Below, one piece after another: positions 15,346 through 24,623 of a DNA stretch of 64,000 bases. A model generated the notes under the pieces. It saw nothing but the letters and a program-made list of their open reading frames with translations, ran no database searches and was not told the DNA's origin. A program made the position numbers and the translations under genes. This stretch comes from Poriferisodalis sp965198245 (lineage in GTDB: Bacteria > Actinomycetota > Acidimicrobiia > Acidimicrobiales > Poriferisodalaceae). The DNA lies in the NCBI RefSeq assembly GCF_965198245.1, contig NZ_OZ240249.1:62001-126000 (forward strand), read 5' to 3'. The number at the start of each line of letters is the position of its first letter. The first letter of the stretch is position 1.

Positions 15346-18285
15346 TTAGAAGGGGTCAGCTTGCGCTAGACTGGCAGCGTTGTCGTTGCCTTCGGATGGC
15401 CAGACGAGGTTGTTCTTGTCGTCGTACACTTCGATGCGCACGGAGCCGTTGTTCCATGGGGCCTTGGTGATCCAGTCCTCGTTGACTTCTTCCCTTGGCA
15501 TCACGCGCCACCAATAGCGTCGGCTCCAGTCAGCGTGGTCGACGAAATTGAAGCCGTCGCGCTTGAGTTGGTCCTTCACGGGGAACGAGCCGAAGACTCG
15601 TACTTCACAACGGTCTGACGTTTCGCGCGCTATGGGCTCCAGCGCGTCGACGTCGAGTGTTGGGAAGCTGCACGCCTTTTGGACCATGTCGAGGAACGGG
15701 CTACGCTTAGCGTGCTGTGTGCAGATGATCAGTCGCTGTCTTGCTCGGCTGACTGCCACGTAGAAGAGGCGCAATTCGGCAGCTTCGATGGATGCCAGCG
15801 TGTCGCCGAAAATCTGGCCGAATATCCAATGTGGGTGGATGAGGGGATAGTGATTCGCGACTGCATCCAAGATGACCACCGAATCGCATTCGAGTCCTTT
15901 GTAGCTGTGGGCTGTGTCCACAATGATGTGATCACGCAGCTCCTCGATCATGGACTCTCGGAGCGCCACCTGGGCTGCTTTCGGTGTCCGGCCGGGGAGC
16001 GCATCGGGGTCCCGGGTCCGGTTCAGCAGCGCGACTTCGCCTTTTTGGGCAAGCCATTGCGCAATTCTCGCCACAGCGATCTCGTGCTCGTCAGCTCCCG
16101 AACTGCTACTGCGTTTACGCGCACGCAGAGCTTCACGTTCCAACGGCGTTGGGTCAAACTTGTCCAAGTTGCAAATTCCCACCAGTCCATCATCTTTGTT
16201 GACAGCTTCGGCGAGTTCGTCATCGTCGGCCAACAGAGCGTTCGAGGCGTTGACGATCTGCTTCTGCGAGCGATAATTCTGCGTGATCGACAAGTGCTGA
16301 GCATGGGGGAAATGCTCGTCGAAATTGTGGAAGTAGACGAGATCAGATCCTGCGAAGCCGTTGATCGCCTGCCAATCGTCTCCGACCGCGAAGACCGTCA
16401 TGTCGGGATTTGCCTGGCGCATGGCAGACGTGAGCTCGTAGAACGATCGCGAGAAGTCTTGGTACTCATCGATATGCAGATGATCGATGTCCCTGATGTC
16501 GCCGGCATTTCCCTTGCGCTCGAACCGGGTCGTCCCGCCCTTGACCTTCTCCGCTGCCTTCAGCATGAGGCCGTTGAAGTCTTCCAACTCGTCACGTTCC
16601 AGCCGTGCCAAGTAAGCCGCATACACATGCCGTCCGATACGGTAGAACTTGATTTCGTAGTCTGATGCGTCCTCGTTCATCTTGCGCTGAATGGCATGCT
16701 GATCTAATTCCTCAAGGGACCATGCACGCTGTCGGCACCGCCCAACGAAATTGACCATGGCCTGAGTGAAGCTGTCGACCGCGCGATCGCGTACTGCTTT
16801 CCACAGCTCGTCTGCATCGAGGCGTCGGGGCTTCAGGCCGTGCTTTCGCAAATCATCGCACAAACGCTGGGCGAATCCCGCTTTGCCCAGCGCTTGCAGT
16901 TCGCTGGGACCGTACTCCAGCAGCGCACCCTTGAACTTGCCGGCCTTGACCGCATCGGCGAGCTTCTTCCAAGCAGCATCGTCGTCGCTGTGCGCCGAAT
17001 CGGCGAACCTGATGTACAGATCCCGTTGTGGGTCGCGTGGAACGGAGAAATCGGCTCGCAGCCGCCGGCCGCCCCAGCGAATCGTTCCGTTGAACCAGTA
17101 CGGCACGTCATGCTCGGTCAGCAGATTCGCTATGACTTTCTGACCAAAATTGCTGACCCGATCGCCCCTGAGCGTCTCATGCTGAAGAGAGTACCGATGA
17201 TCGAGAAACTCGTTGCCAGACAGATGATAGCCGCCAGTCTCAATTCGAGACCAATCCGCCTTGAAGTGTTCAAGCATCAAGTCCCGGATTCGACCCGCAA
17301 AGCCTGGATCTCTCACATGTTCGTCGATTACCTGCTGAGTCACCTCGCTCAAATGCTGCTTGCCTTCATCCTTGTCATCAAACAACAGCTTTTCCGACGG
17401 ATGTACCAGAGCGTACGCAAGGGCATGGAACGTCATCACATGGGGAATGTCATCGCCAAGCCACGCCCGCAAGCGCCTCTCCATCTCTGATGCCGCGCGA
17501 CGATTGAATGCCAACAACATGATGCGATGTACCGGCACTCCGCAGTGCTTGTGCAGAAACAGCGCACGCGCAGTCAGTACCCGTGTCTTTCCGGAGCCAG
17601 CCCTCGCCGTCACCAGAACATTGCCGGTTACTGCACCGACAGCCGCTCCCTGCTCATTGTCCAGCGACAGACCATGGCTCCGCTCCGCCCAACGACTAAC
17701 GAAGTTCGCCCTCTCGCGTCGATAGAACCGAGTAATGCGCGGCAACGACGACCAATTCTCGCTTACATGTTTATCGAATTCGAGAAAGTCATCGTGGACC
17801 CGTTTCTCGATTGTGCACTCCAGCGAACGAATATGGCCGTTGCTAGCACCACGAAGAGCGTCAAGCTTACCTCGCAATGTCCGAACCTCAGCCAGCCGTG
17901 CTGCTGCATCCTCGAACTCTCGCTGGCGTCGCTGTTGCCGCAGTCGTTCCTGCTCCTCTGCTTCTCGGCGTCTGGTCGCTTCCCGTCGGTGCCGTTCCTG
18001 CTGCTCTACCTCTAGTTTTTGCCTTCGCTCGTCATCGCTACGGAAATGTATCGATCTTCCTTGCAACACTTGACGGCTAAGTGACGGCAATGAAGCATAC
18101 TCGGCGGGCGTGAGGTTTTGCTTTAGGTACCGACAGAAGCTACCAACTACACTCCCGATGATTAATCTTTCGAGATTGTGTATCACATGTTGCAGATATT
18201 CTTCTGCCTGCTCAGCTTGACCGGGCTTCCAATTCTGCCGAATGAACGACTCGAACTTGGACGCGGTTGATTCGAATGTGTCCAT
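15346..18285 (-). CDS. large UvrD/Rep-type helicase with N-terminal coiled coil and inserted nuclease-like segment
   Basis: A 979-residue protein. A long charged Arg/Glu/Gln-rich coiled coil (about 90-135) precedes Walker A ARAGSGKT (about 232). Between motifs Ia and II lies a ~150-residue insertion beginning FGQKVIANLLTEHDVPYWFNG with RADFSV and a later LLEYG, like the nuclease-type insertions of helicase IV relatives. Then come HIDEYQDF, ITQNYRSQKQIV, DTAHSYKGLECDSVVI and LFYVAVSRARQRLII. It starts 18 bases after hemL copy 2 on the same strand. A scrap behind hemL copy 1 shows it predates the duplication. Confidence 0.85.
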   Translation of the reverse strand: MDTFESTASKFESFIRQNWKPGQAEQAEEYLQHVIHNLERLIIGSVVGSFCRYLKQNLTPAEYASLPSLSRQVLQGRSIHFRSDDERRQKLEVEQQERHRREATRRREAEEQERLRQQRRQREFEDAAARLAEVRTLRGKLDALRGASNGHIRSLECTIEKRVHDDFLEFDKHVSENWSSLPRITRFYRRERANFVSRWAERSHGLSLDNEQGAAVGAVTGNVLVTARAGSGKTRVLTARALFLHKHCGVPVHRIMLLAFNRRAASEMERRLRAWLGDDIPHVMTFHALAYALVHPSEKLLFDDKDEGKQHLSEVTQQVIDEHVRDPGFAGRIRDLMLEHFKADWSRIETGGYHLSGNEFLDHRYSLQHETLRGDRVSNFGQKVIANLLTEHDVPYWFNGTIRWGGRRLRADFSVPRDPQRDLYIRFADSAHSDDDAAWKKLADAVKAGKFKGALLEYGPSELQALGKAGFAQRLCDDLRKHGLKPRRLDADELWKAVRDRAVDSFTQAMVNFVGRCRQRAWSLEELDQHAIQRKMNEDASDYEIKFYRIGRHVYAAYLARLERDELEDFNGLMLKAAEKVKGGTTRFERKGNAGDIRDIDHLHIDEYQDFSRSFYELTSAMRQANPDMTVFAVGDDWQAINGFAGSDLVYFHNFDEHFPHAQHLSITQNYRSQKQIVNASNALLADDDELAEAVNKDDGLVGICNLDKFDPTPLEREALRARKRSSSSGADEHEIAVARIAQWLAQKGEVALLNRTRDPDALPGRTPKAAQVALRESMIEELRDHIIVDTAHSYKGLECDSVVILDAVANHYPLIHPHWIFGQIFGDTLASIEAAELRLFYVAVSRARQRLIICTQHAKRSPFLDMVQKACSFPTLDVDALEPIARETSDRCEVRVFGSFPVKDQLKRDGFNFVDHADWSRRYWWRVMPREEVNEDWITKAPWNNGSVRIEVYDDKNNLVWPSEGNDNAASLAQADPF

Positions 18286-18303
18286 TTGCTTGCGATCCCA
18301 ACC

Positions 18304-19584
18304 CTAGATTGGAGTAGCAGTAGCGGCGATGGCAGCCAAGGCTTCTTCGATGATGTCGGGGGTGTGGGCGAGGCTGACGAAGATCGCCTCGTAGGCACCA
18401 GGGGCGAACGCCACGCCGCGTGTCAGCAACTCGGCGTGGAGCCGTGCATAGGCCTGCTCGTCGGTGGTGCAAGCGTCGTCGTAGTCCGCCGGCACCCAGC
18501 CCGGTTCGGGCCCCGCGCCGCAGTAAAGACCGACGAGTGTGCCGACCTGGCACACCGCGGCATCGAAGCCAGCGTCGGCCAGCGCGTCGCGCGCGCCGTC
18601 GGCAAATCGGCTGGCCCGCGCTTCCAGCTCTGCATAGGCCGCCGGCGTGAGCTGTTCGAGAGCTGCCAGCCCCGCTGCAGTCGCCAATGGGTTCCCCGAC
18701 AGTGTCCCTGCCTGGTACACGGGACCGGTCGGCGCCAGCGTTTCCATGATCTCGGTACGCGCGCCGAGCGCGCCGATGGGCAAGCCGCCGCCGATGACCT
18801 TGCCGAAGCACGAGATGTCGGGCGCGACCCCGTACCGCTCGGCCGCGCCGCCAGGGCCGAGACGGAATCCGGTGATGACCTCGTCGAAGATCAGCAGCGC
18901 GCCCGCCTCGTCGCAGGCCTGCCGCAGGCCCTCCAGGAAGCCTGGCGCCGGCGGCACCAGGCCCATGTTCGCTGCCACTGGCTCGACCACGACCGCAGCA
19001 ATCTGCTCGTCGAGTGCGGGCACGACGTTGTATGGCGCAACCACCGTGTCGGCCACCGCGCTCGGCGGGACCCCGGCCGAGCCCGAAAGCCCGAGCGTGG
19101 CAACGCCACTCCCGCCTGCGGCCAGCAGCGAATCAGCGTGACCGTGGTAGCAGCCAGCGAACTTGACGATGCGGGACCGATCGGTGAATCCCCGTGCCAG
19201 CCGCACAGCGGTCATGGTGGCCTCGGTTCCGCTGCTGGTCAGCCGCACCTGTTCCACACCTGGGGCCGCGCTGGCGATGCGCTCGGCCAGCAACACCTCG
19301 CGCGCCGTGGGCGCTCCGTAGGCAGTGCCCTCCGCCGCGGCAGATGCCACCGCTTCGGTGACCGCCGGATCGGCATGGCCGAGAATGATCGCCCCGTAGG
19401 ACTGCACGAAGTCGATGTACCGCCGACCCTCTGCATCGGTCACGTACGGCCCGCTGGCCGATGCCACGAAGTAGGGCGTGCCGCCGACGGACCCGAAGGC
19501 ACGAACCGGTGAGTTGACGCCGCCCGGAATGACGCGCCGGGCCGCGTCGAACAACCCGGCGTTCGTTGGATGCGGGTCCGTCAC
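18304..19584 (-). CDS. hemL: glutamate-1-semialdehyde 2,1-aminomutase, copy 2
   Basis: A 426-residue PLP enzyme making 5-aminolevulinate, with SSGTEATMTAVRLAR, FDEVITGFR and PLP-lysine motif CFGKVIGGGLPIGA. The C-terminus (AAIAATATPI) is the natural one, unlike copy 1. The start is GTG 19584, 28 bases behind hemD copy 2, with its own -10 box TACGCT seven bases upstream. It can therefore be read both from the hemA-C-D operon and from its own promoter. Confidence 0.93.
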   Translation of the reverse strand: MTDPHPTNAGLFDAARRVIPGGVNSPVRAFGSVGGTPYFVASASGPYVTDAEGRRYIDFVQSYGAIILGHADPAVTEAVASAAAEGTAYGAPTAREVLLAERIASAAPGVEQVRLTSSGTEATMTAVRLARGFTDRSRIVKFAGCYHGHADSLLAAGGSGVATLGLSGSAGVPPSAVADTVVAPYNVVPALDEQIAAVVVEPVAANMGLVPPAPGFLEGLRQACDEAGALLIFDEVITGFRLGPGGAAERYGVAPDISCFGKVIGGGLPIGALGARTEIMETLAPTGPVYQAGTLSGNPLATAAGLAALEQLTPAAYAELEARASRFADGARDALADAGFDAAVCQVGTLVGLYCGAGPEPGWVPADYDDACTTDEQAYARLHAELLTRGVAFAPGAYEAIFVSLAHTPDIIEEALAAIAATATPI

Positions 19585-19591
19585 GGCTCGC

Positions 19592-19597
19592 AGCGTA
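19592..19597 (-). promoter_or_regulatory. -10 box of leaderless hemL copy 2
   Basis: TACGCT on the minus strand is followed by seven bases and the GTG start. The same box stands eight bases before hemL copy 1 (8902-8907). No Shine-Dalgarno site is present in either copy. Confidence 0.5.
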
Positions 19598-19612
19598 GGG
19601 GTGCCGGCGCAC

Positions 19613-20401
19613 TCACGAGCTCGCCGGATGCTCACCAGCGCGCAGGGCCGCCGCGACTGCTTCGACGAGACCTTCGTTGGAGGGACGGCTGGCGACGGCC
19701 GCCACCGACAGACCGGATTCGACGCACGCAGCGGCCGTGGTATCGCCGATGCAGACCACCTTGCCGCGGACCCCTCGCTCGCCGATCTGGCTCAGATGGC
19801 CCCCCACCGCGGACGGCGAGGCGAAGATCACCGCATCTGCGGTGGCCACATCGGCAATGAGATGGTCCGACAGCGTCGGTGTGACCGTGCGGTACGCACT
19901 CACCGCCGTGACATTCCAGCCGCGGGCCGTCAAGCCGTCGACGAGTTCAGGGCGGGCCTGCGCGGAGTGCGGCACGAAGCACGCATCGCCCGGGCGTGGA
20001 TCTCCGAAGGCCGCGGCAAGCCCGACTGCGTCGTTGCGGTCGGGCACAAGGTTGGCCGGACGGTCCAGCTCGGCCTCGATGCGCGCTGCCGTCGAGGGTC
20101 CGACCGCCGCGACGCGGACCCGTGCGAAGCGCTTCCGCACACCGCGACGATCGGCACGGGCGAGCGTTGCTGCGACCGCATTCGGTGACGTGAAAGCGAC
20201 CCAGCTGAATTGCTCGAGCCTCAGCAGAGCGTCGTCGAGCGGCTGGCCGCCATCGAGCGGCGGCACCACCGCTATGGCTGGGGCAACCACCGGACGTGCG
20301 CCGTGACGGCGCAGGACTTCAACCAACCCGCTGGCCTGGTGCGACGCCCGCGTCACGACGACCGTGCGGTCGGCCAGCACGTCGAGACGCTTCTCAGTCA
20401 C
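19613..20401 (-). CDS. hemD: uroporphyrinogen-III synthase, copy 2
   Basis: A 262-residue enzyme converting hydroxymethylbilane to uroporphyrinogen III. It has the same conserved blocks as copy 1. GTG 20401 overlaps the hemC stop by eight bases, so translation is coupled. Gene order hemA-hemC-hemD-hemL is a common actinobacterial heme operon. This is the copy in its native context. Confidence 0.9.
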   Translation of the reverse strand: MTEKRLDVLADRTVVVTRASHQASGLVEVLRRHGARPVVAPAIAVVPPLDGGQPLDDALLRLEQFSWVAFTSPNAVAATLARADRRGVRKRFARVRVAAVGPSTAARIEAELDRPANLVPDRNDAVGLAAAFGDPRPGDACFVPHSAQARPELVDGLTARGWNVTAVSAYRTVTPTLSDHLIADVATADAVIFASPSAVGGHLSQIGERGVRGKVVCIGDTTAAACVESGLSVAAVASRPSNEGLVEAVAAALRAGEHPASS

Positions 20402-21281
20402 CGCTTGTCCCTGTCCGAGCGAGCAGCTCGCGTGCGAGCGCATCGCCGAGCGCCTCGCCGTCGAGGTCATTGCCAGAGGCGCGCGCAATCTCGGAGTGGT
20501 CGGGTGTTGCCAGCAGTGCCGTCATCTCGATGCTCCCGTCAGCGCCGGTGGTGGCGTAGGCCCCGGTGGGCAGCTCGCAACCACCGCCGAGCGTTCGCAG
20601 AAAGGAGCGTTCTGCATGCACGCAACGTGTTGTGATCTGGTCGATGATCCCCGCAACTGCGGCAGCGGTGGCAACGTCGCCGTCCCGATGCTCGATTGCG
20701 ATGGCGCCCTGCCCGACTTGGGGAACGAGCTCATCGGGACTGAATCGCTGCGCAATGCGGTGTGACTCGCCGAGACGCTCCAGCGCCACTGCGGCAACGA
20801 TCACGGCGTCGATGTCTGGATTTTCCGCGGCGGCGATGCGGCGGGCCATGTTCCCGCGCAGGCCGGCGAAACGCAGATCGGGCCGCAGCGCCGCCAGTTG
20901 GCACTCGCGTCGTTGTGATCCGGTCGCGACGACTCCCCCTCGGGGAATCGCGTCGAGAGCCAGACCCACGAGCGCATCGCGCACGTCGCCTCGGCCAAGA
21001 CAGCCCGCCAGCGTCAAGCCCGGGGTCGGCTCTGAGCGCATGTCCTTCGCACTGTGCACCGCCACGTCGGCCCGTCCATCGAGCACCGCCGTCTGCACCT
21101 CGGTCACAAAGACACCCTGACCGGACATCTGCGAGATTGGTGTGGACAGATCCAGATCGCCGCTCGTCGAGACCGGCACCAGCTCGATGTCGGAAGGGGA
21201 TGATCCGGCTGCCGTCAGCGCTGTCGCGACGGCGCGCGCCTGCCATAGTGCCAGCGGGCTCGATCGTGTCGCGATCCTCAC
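20394..21281 (-). CDS. hemC: hydroxymethylbilane synthase (porphobilinogen deaminase)
   Basis: A 295-residue protein, full length for the family. It begins MRIATRSSPLALWQA, with VHSAKDMRSEPTPGL (substrate-binding region) and the dipyrromethane-cofactor cysteine in FLRTLGGGCELPTGAYA. It joins four porphobilinogens into hydroxymethylbilane, the substrate of hemD, whose start overlaps the end of this gene. hemA ends 11 bases upstream. Confidence 0.97.
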   Translation of the reverse strand: MRIATRSSPLALWQARAVATALTAAGSSPSDIELVPVSTSGDLDLSTPISQMSGQGVFVTEVQTAVLDGRADVAVHSAKDMRSEPTPGLTLAGCLGRGDVRDALVGLALDAIPRGGVVATGSQRRECQLAALRPDLRFAGLRGNMARRIAAAENPDIDAVIVAAVALERLGESHRIAQRFSPDELVPQVGQGAIAIEHRDGDVATAAAVAGIIDQITTRCVHAERSFLRTLGGGCELPTGAYATTGADGSIEMTALLATPDHSEIARASGNDLDGEALGDALARELLARTGTSGD

Positions 21282-21292
21282 GCGTTCAGGTT

Positions 21293-22552
21293 CTACAGAT
21301 CGAACAGGTCGCGCACCGAGTCGGCGAGCCGGTCGCCCTTGGCCTTGCCCGCCGCAGACCGAAGGGCGACGGTGGGCTGATGCAGCAGCTTGTTGACGAG
21401 GGCCGTTGTCGCACGTTCGAGCGCTTCGCGAGCGTCGTCGTCGATTTCGGGGTGCGCGGCCAGCGCACGTTCGATTTCTCGCTGGCGCACCGCTTCTGCC
21501 TTGCCGCGCAGCGCTTCGATGAGCGGCGCCATCTCCCGGGCGGTGCGGTCCCCAGAGAATCGCTCCGTCTCGGCGGCCAGGATGGACTCGACCGCCGCCA
21601 CCTCCGCTTGCCTGCCGATCTGGCCCGCGTCGGCGAAGCGTGACAGGTCGTCCATGTCGAGCAGGGTGACACCCGGAATGCGAGCCACGGCCGGGTCGAC
21701 ATCGCGTGGCACGGCAATGTCGACGATCAGCAGGGGGCGTCCGGCACGTCGCTCGATGACCTCTCCCACGCTGGCGTGGTCGACGATGACCGACGTCGCT
21801 CCGGTCGAGGTCAGCAGCAGATCGACCTCGACGAGGGCGTCTTCGAGGTTCCCGAGCGGCAGATGGTGACCGCCGACACGCGCGGCCAGGGACTCGGCGT
21901 GCGACGAGGTTCGATTTGCCACCTGCACCGCGGCCGGGCCCGCGGCCGCGACGGCAACGATCATGCCCTCGGCCATCTCGCCCGCACCCACGACGAGCAC
22001 CCGGCAGCCCTCGAGCGTGCCGAGGTACTCGATGGCCATGCTGACCGCTGCGTGACTGACCGAAGCGGTGCCCCGTGCGATCCCGGTCTCGGTGCGTGCG
22101 CGCTTGCCGGCGCTGATGCCGTGACGGAACAGCTGGTTGAGCACCGTGCCTGCGGTGCCCTCAGCACGCGCCGTGTCCCACGCAGTGCGCACCTGACCCA
22201 AGATCTCGTGCTCGCCGAGCACCGCCGATTCCAAGCCGCTGGCCACACGGAAGAGGTGCCGCGCTGCGTCGTCGTCGTAGAGGACATAGAGATGGTCGGA
22301 CAGCTCGGCGGGCGCCGCGCCCGACAGCGTGCAGAAGAAGTCGCGCAGTTCGCCGAAGGCCGCATGGAACTTCTCGGCAACGACGTAGGCCTCGGTGCGG
22401 TTGCAGGTGGACACCACAACGGCTTCGCTGACATTGGGGCAGCCGGCGAGATCACCAAGTCGTTTCGGCACGTCGGCGGTGGCAACCGTGCACCGCTCCA
22501 ACAATTCGAGAGGTGCGCTGCGGTGGCTCACGCCCATGACAACGATGGACAC
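21293..22552 (-). CDS. hemA: glutamyl-tRNA reductase
   Basis: A 419-residue enzyme that reduces Glu-tRNA to glutamate-1-semialdehyde, the first step of the C5 pathway. It has VGVSHRSAPLE-type start (MGVSHRSAPLELL), catalytic cysteine in VVSTCNRTEAY, LGEHEILGQVR, the NADPH site VLVVGAGEMAEG and DIAVPRDVDP. GTG 22552 gives the usual family N-terminus; GTG 22606 would add 18 residues. It is first in the hemA-hemC-hemD-hemL cluster. Confidence 0.95.
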   Translation of the reverse strand: MSIVVMGVSHRSAPLELLERCTVATADVPKRLGDLAGCPNVSEAVVVSTCNRTEAYVVAEKFHAAFGELRDFFCTLSGAAPAELSDHLYVLYDDDAARHLFRVASGLESAVLGEHEILGQVRTAWDTARAEGTAGTVLNQLFRHGISAGKRARTETGIARGTASVSHAAVSMAIEYLGTLEGCRVLVVGAGEMAEGMIVAVAAAGPAAVQVANRTSSHAESLAARVGGHHLPLGNLEDALVEVDLLLTSTGATSVIVDHASVGEVIERRAGRPLLIVDIAVPRDVDPAVARIPGVTLLDMDDLSRFADAGQIGRQAEVAAVESILAAETERFSGDRTAREMAPLIEALRGKAEAVRQREIERALAAHPEIDDDAREALERATTALVNKLLHQPTVALRSAAGKAKGDRLADSVRDLFDL

Positions 22553-22660
22553 GAGGACTACCCCGGGGTCGGGAATGCGGCCTGCACAGTCTCGCCGATC
22601 AGACACCCCGTTTCCACGCGATCGGGCAAATGTCGCGTAAGAAATATGGATTTGAAGCGC

Positions 22661-22750
22661 TCAGGCAAAGAAAAAGACCAACCGGATCGTGGCCGTGAGC
22701 AGGATGAGTGCAGCGAGCATGGCCAGCACGAGGGCGGTGCGGGGTCTCAT
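22661..22750 (-). CDS. 29-residue single-helix membrane peptide
   Basis: Codons from ATG 22750 encode MRPRTALVLAMLAALILLTA and end TIRLVFFFA: a basic start and one hydrophobic helix. The ATG overlaps the stop of the upstream SAM-cleaving enzyme (ATGA), so it would be translated by coupling. It is too short for most gene callers. No family is recognised. The perfect coupling and charge pattern argue that it is real. Confidence 0.6.
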   Translation of the reverse strand: MRPRTALVLAMLAALILLTATIRLVFFFA

Positions 22751-23571
22751 GTCACCCTCCGCAGACGCACTTCGGTTCCCACATCGAAGCCGAGATGGTG
22801 TGCGCTCCCGCCCGCGACGGTGAGCTCGAGCAGGCCGTAGGGATCATCCGACAGTGCAAGGCTGCCCGTGCCTGCGGTGCCCGGCTCAGCCAGCTCGACC
22901 GATTGGGAGTTGGCCGCCGCCGAAACCCCGACGCTGGCGCTGGCAATCCATTCCGCGACGAGCTGCTGGCCGAGGGGTGCCAGCGTGTCGCGGTCCACGT
23001 TGAGCTGCACCGTGCCCCAGCGCGTCACCGCGAGGACCTCTGCGGCCACCGAGCCGTCGTCGGAGATGCGTGGCACGGCAACCAGCGAGGGCAGCAACGA
23101 CGCCGGGTCGACCGGTGATCCCAGCGCCTCGATGGGCTCCCCTGCTGCGAGCCGGCCCGCTGCGGGTGCAAGCACGTCACGGGCCGGGTGCAGCACCGCT
23201 TGGTGGTCCGCGTCGCCGTCGTCGGAGATCCGGACCGCTGCGTCCGCGCCGCCCACCGCTGCAGTGGCTGCAGCCAGCACGCCATTGTCAGGGCCGACCA
23301 GCATCGACTGACCGCCGCCGACCGATACCGCTATTGCGGGTCGGTCCAGTCGCCGACCCACCGATGCCAGCACAACGCCCGGGGCGAGATGCTGCACGCT
23401 GCGCACCAGCATCAGCGCTGCCGTGCGCGTGTCGCCCGGGTCGATCTTGTGGCACAGGTCGATGACAGCCGCGTGAGGCGCGGCCTGGCGCAGGATCGAA
23501 TGGATGACGCCCACCGACTCGTCTGCGGTACCCAGATCGCTCAGGCAGGTGACGGTGTCGAAGCCCGTCAT
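22747..23571 (-). CDS. SAM hydroxide adenosyltransferase (DUF62 family)
   Basis: A 274-residue protein of the fluorinase/chlorinase superfamily, whose ordinary members split S-adenosylmethionine with water to adenosine and methionine. The N-terminal domain shows CLSDLGTADESVGVIHSIL and VIDLCHKIDPGDTRTAAL, later VGPDNGVL; the C-terminal beta domain contains RWGTVQLNVD. The expected VDPGVG stretch reads SVGRRLDRPAI, so it is a divergent member. ATG 23571 is chosen by family start. It lies 31 bases after proC. Confidence 0.75.
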   Translation of the reverse strand: MTGFDTVTCLSDLGTADESVGVIHSILRQAAPHAAVIDLCHKIDPGDTRTAALMLVRSVQHLAPGVVLASVGRRLDRPAIAVSVGGGQSMLVGPDNGVLAAATAAVGGADAAVRISDDGDADHQAVLHPARDVLAPAAGRLAAGEPIEALGSPVDPASLLPSLVAVPRISDDGSVAAEVLAVTRWGTVQLNVDRDTLAPLGQQLVAEWIASASVGVSAAANSQSVELAEPGTAGTGSLALSDDPYGLLELTVAGGSAHHLGFDVGTEVRLRRVT

Positions 23572-23602
23572 CTCAACTCGCCGGTCCTCGTTCGGCCTTC
23601 GA

Positions 23603-24394
23603 TCACGCTTTGCCGAGTTCGGCCGACCGGCGGGTCGCCGCCTCGACGGCCGCAGCAAACGCGGCCCGTACGCCATGGCGTTCCAGTTCGCGGAGCCCGG
23701 CCGCGGTCGTGCCGCCAGGCGAGGTCACGTCGGCCCGCAGGTCGGCAGGCGAACGCCCTTCGGCCAGCAACGTCGCGGCGCCCAGCAAGGTCTGGTTGGC
23801 CAGCTCGGTCGCCACCGGGCGGGTCAGGCCCATGAGCACGCCCGCTTCGATCATCGCCTCGACGACAAGGAACACGTACGCCGGACCGGAGCCAGACAGG
23901 CCAGTGACGGCGTCCATCAAGTGCTCGGAAACTCGCACGACGCTGCCCACAGAGCCGAGGATCTCGCTGGCCCATGCGAAGTCCGCATCGGTTGCCTGGT
24001 CGTTTCCGCAGATTGCCGCCGCACCTTGCGACACCAGCGCAGGCGTATTGGGCATCGCACGCACGATGGGAGTGCCGCTGCCAGCAGCATTGCCCAGTGA
24101 CCTCAGAGTGACCCCGGCGGCAATCGAGAGGATGCGGTCGGTGCCGACGGCAGTGACGGCACCCGCGACAGCCGGGATCACGTCGGGTTTCGTCGCCAGA
24201 ATGACGCCGGCAGAAGCCACGACGTCGTCCGAGGTCGACACGCCGTAGCGGCCCGCCAGTTCCTCCCGGCGAGCCGAGATCGCTTCGGCTACGCAGATTG
24301 TCTCAGCGCTGCGACCGGCCGCGAGCAGTCCGCCGAGCAGCGCCTCGCCCATCTTGCCGCCGCCCACGATGAGCAGTTCGACCACCTCAGCCAT
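23603..24394 (-). CDS. proC: pyrroline-5-carboxylate reductase
   Basis: A 263-residue NAD(P)H enzyme for the last step of proline synthesis. It has the dinucleotide motif LLIVGGGKMGEALLGGLL, VRAMPNTPALV, and the family signature GLSGSGPAYVFLVVEAM with TSPGGTTAAGL near the end. The start is ATG 24394, six bases behind a TACCGT -10 box, so the message may be leaderless. It is first of an apparent three-gene unit with the SAM-cleaving enzyme and the small membrane peptide. Confidence 0.93.
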   Translation of the reverse strand: MAEVVELLIVGGGKMGEALLGGLLAAGRSAETICVAEAISARREELAGRYGVSTSDDVVASAGVILATKPDVIPAVAGAVTAVGTDRILSIAAGVTLRSLGNAAGSGTPIVRAMPNTPALVSQGAAAICGNDQATDADFAWASEILGSVGSVVRVSEHLMDAVTGLSGSGPAYVFLVVEAMIEAGVLMGLTRPVATELANQTLLGAATLLAEGRSPADLRADVTSPGGTTAAGLRELERHGVRAAFAAAVEAATRRSAELGKA

Positions 24395-24623
24395 GCGGTC
24401 ACGGTACCGGACCGCATCAGAACCTCTTCCGCCGAGGCTTCCGATGTCGTCACCGTCAAGTGTCGGGCTCGGGCAAGCCTCGGGATCTCGCGAGGCGACT
24501 GAACGCACCGTGCCGGGGCACTCGCCGTGAGTGGGGCACTTCCCTGCATGCCTGCTGGCGAATGCCCCGGCAAGCACTGAATCAATCAGAAGACAATGAA
24601 AGTCGTCAAATGAATTTCGGGAT

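Larger units (their letters stand above)
10750..20401. repeat. copy 2 of the tandem duplication (ggr 3' end to hemD)
   Basis: Second occurrence of the order reductase 3' end, hicBA, RelE-UvrD helicase, second helicase, hemL, hemD. This copy holds full-length helicase genes and ATPase 2, and its hemD is coupled to hemC and hemA, so it is the copy joined to the native heme operon. Confidence 0.8.

Noticed and set aside
18286..19512. 408-codon plus-strand frame
   Set aside because: Antisense shadow of hemL copy 2; a similar shadow exists over copy 1, as expected from shared sequence.
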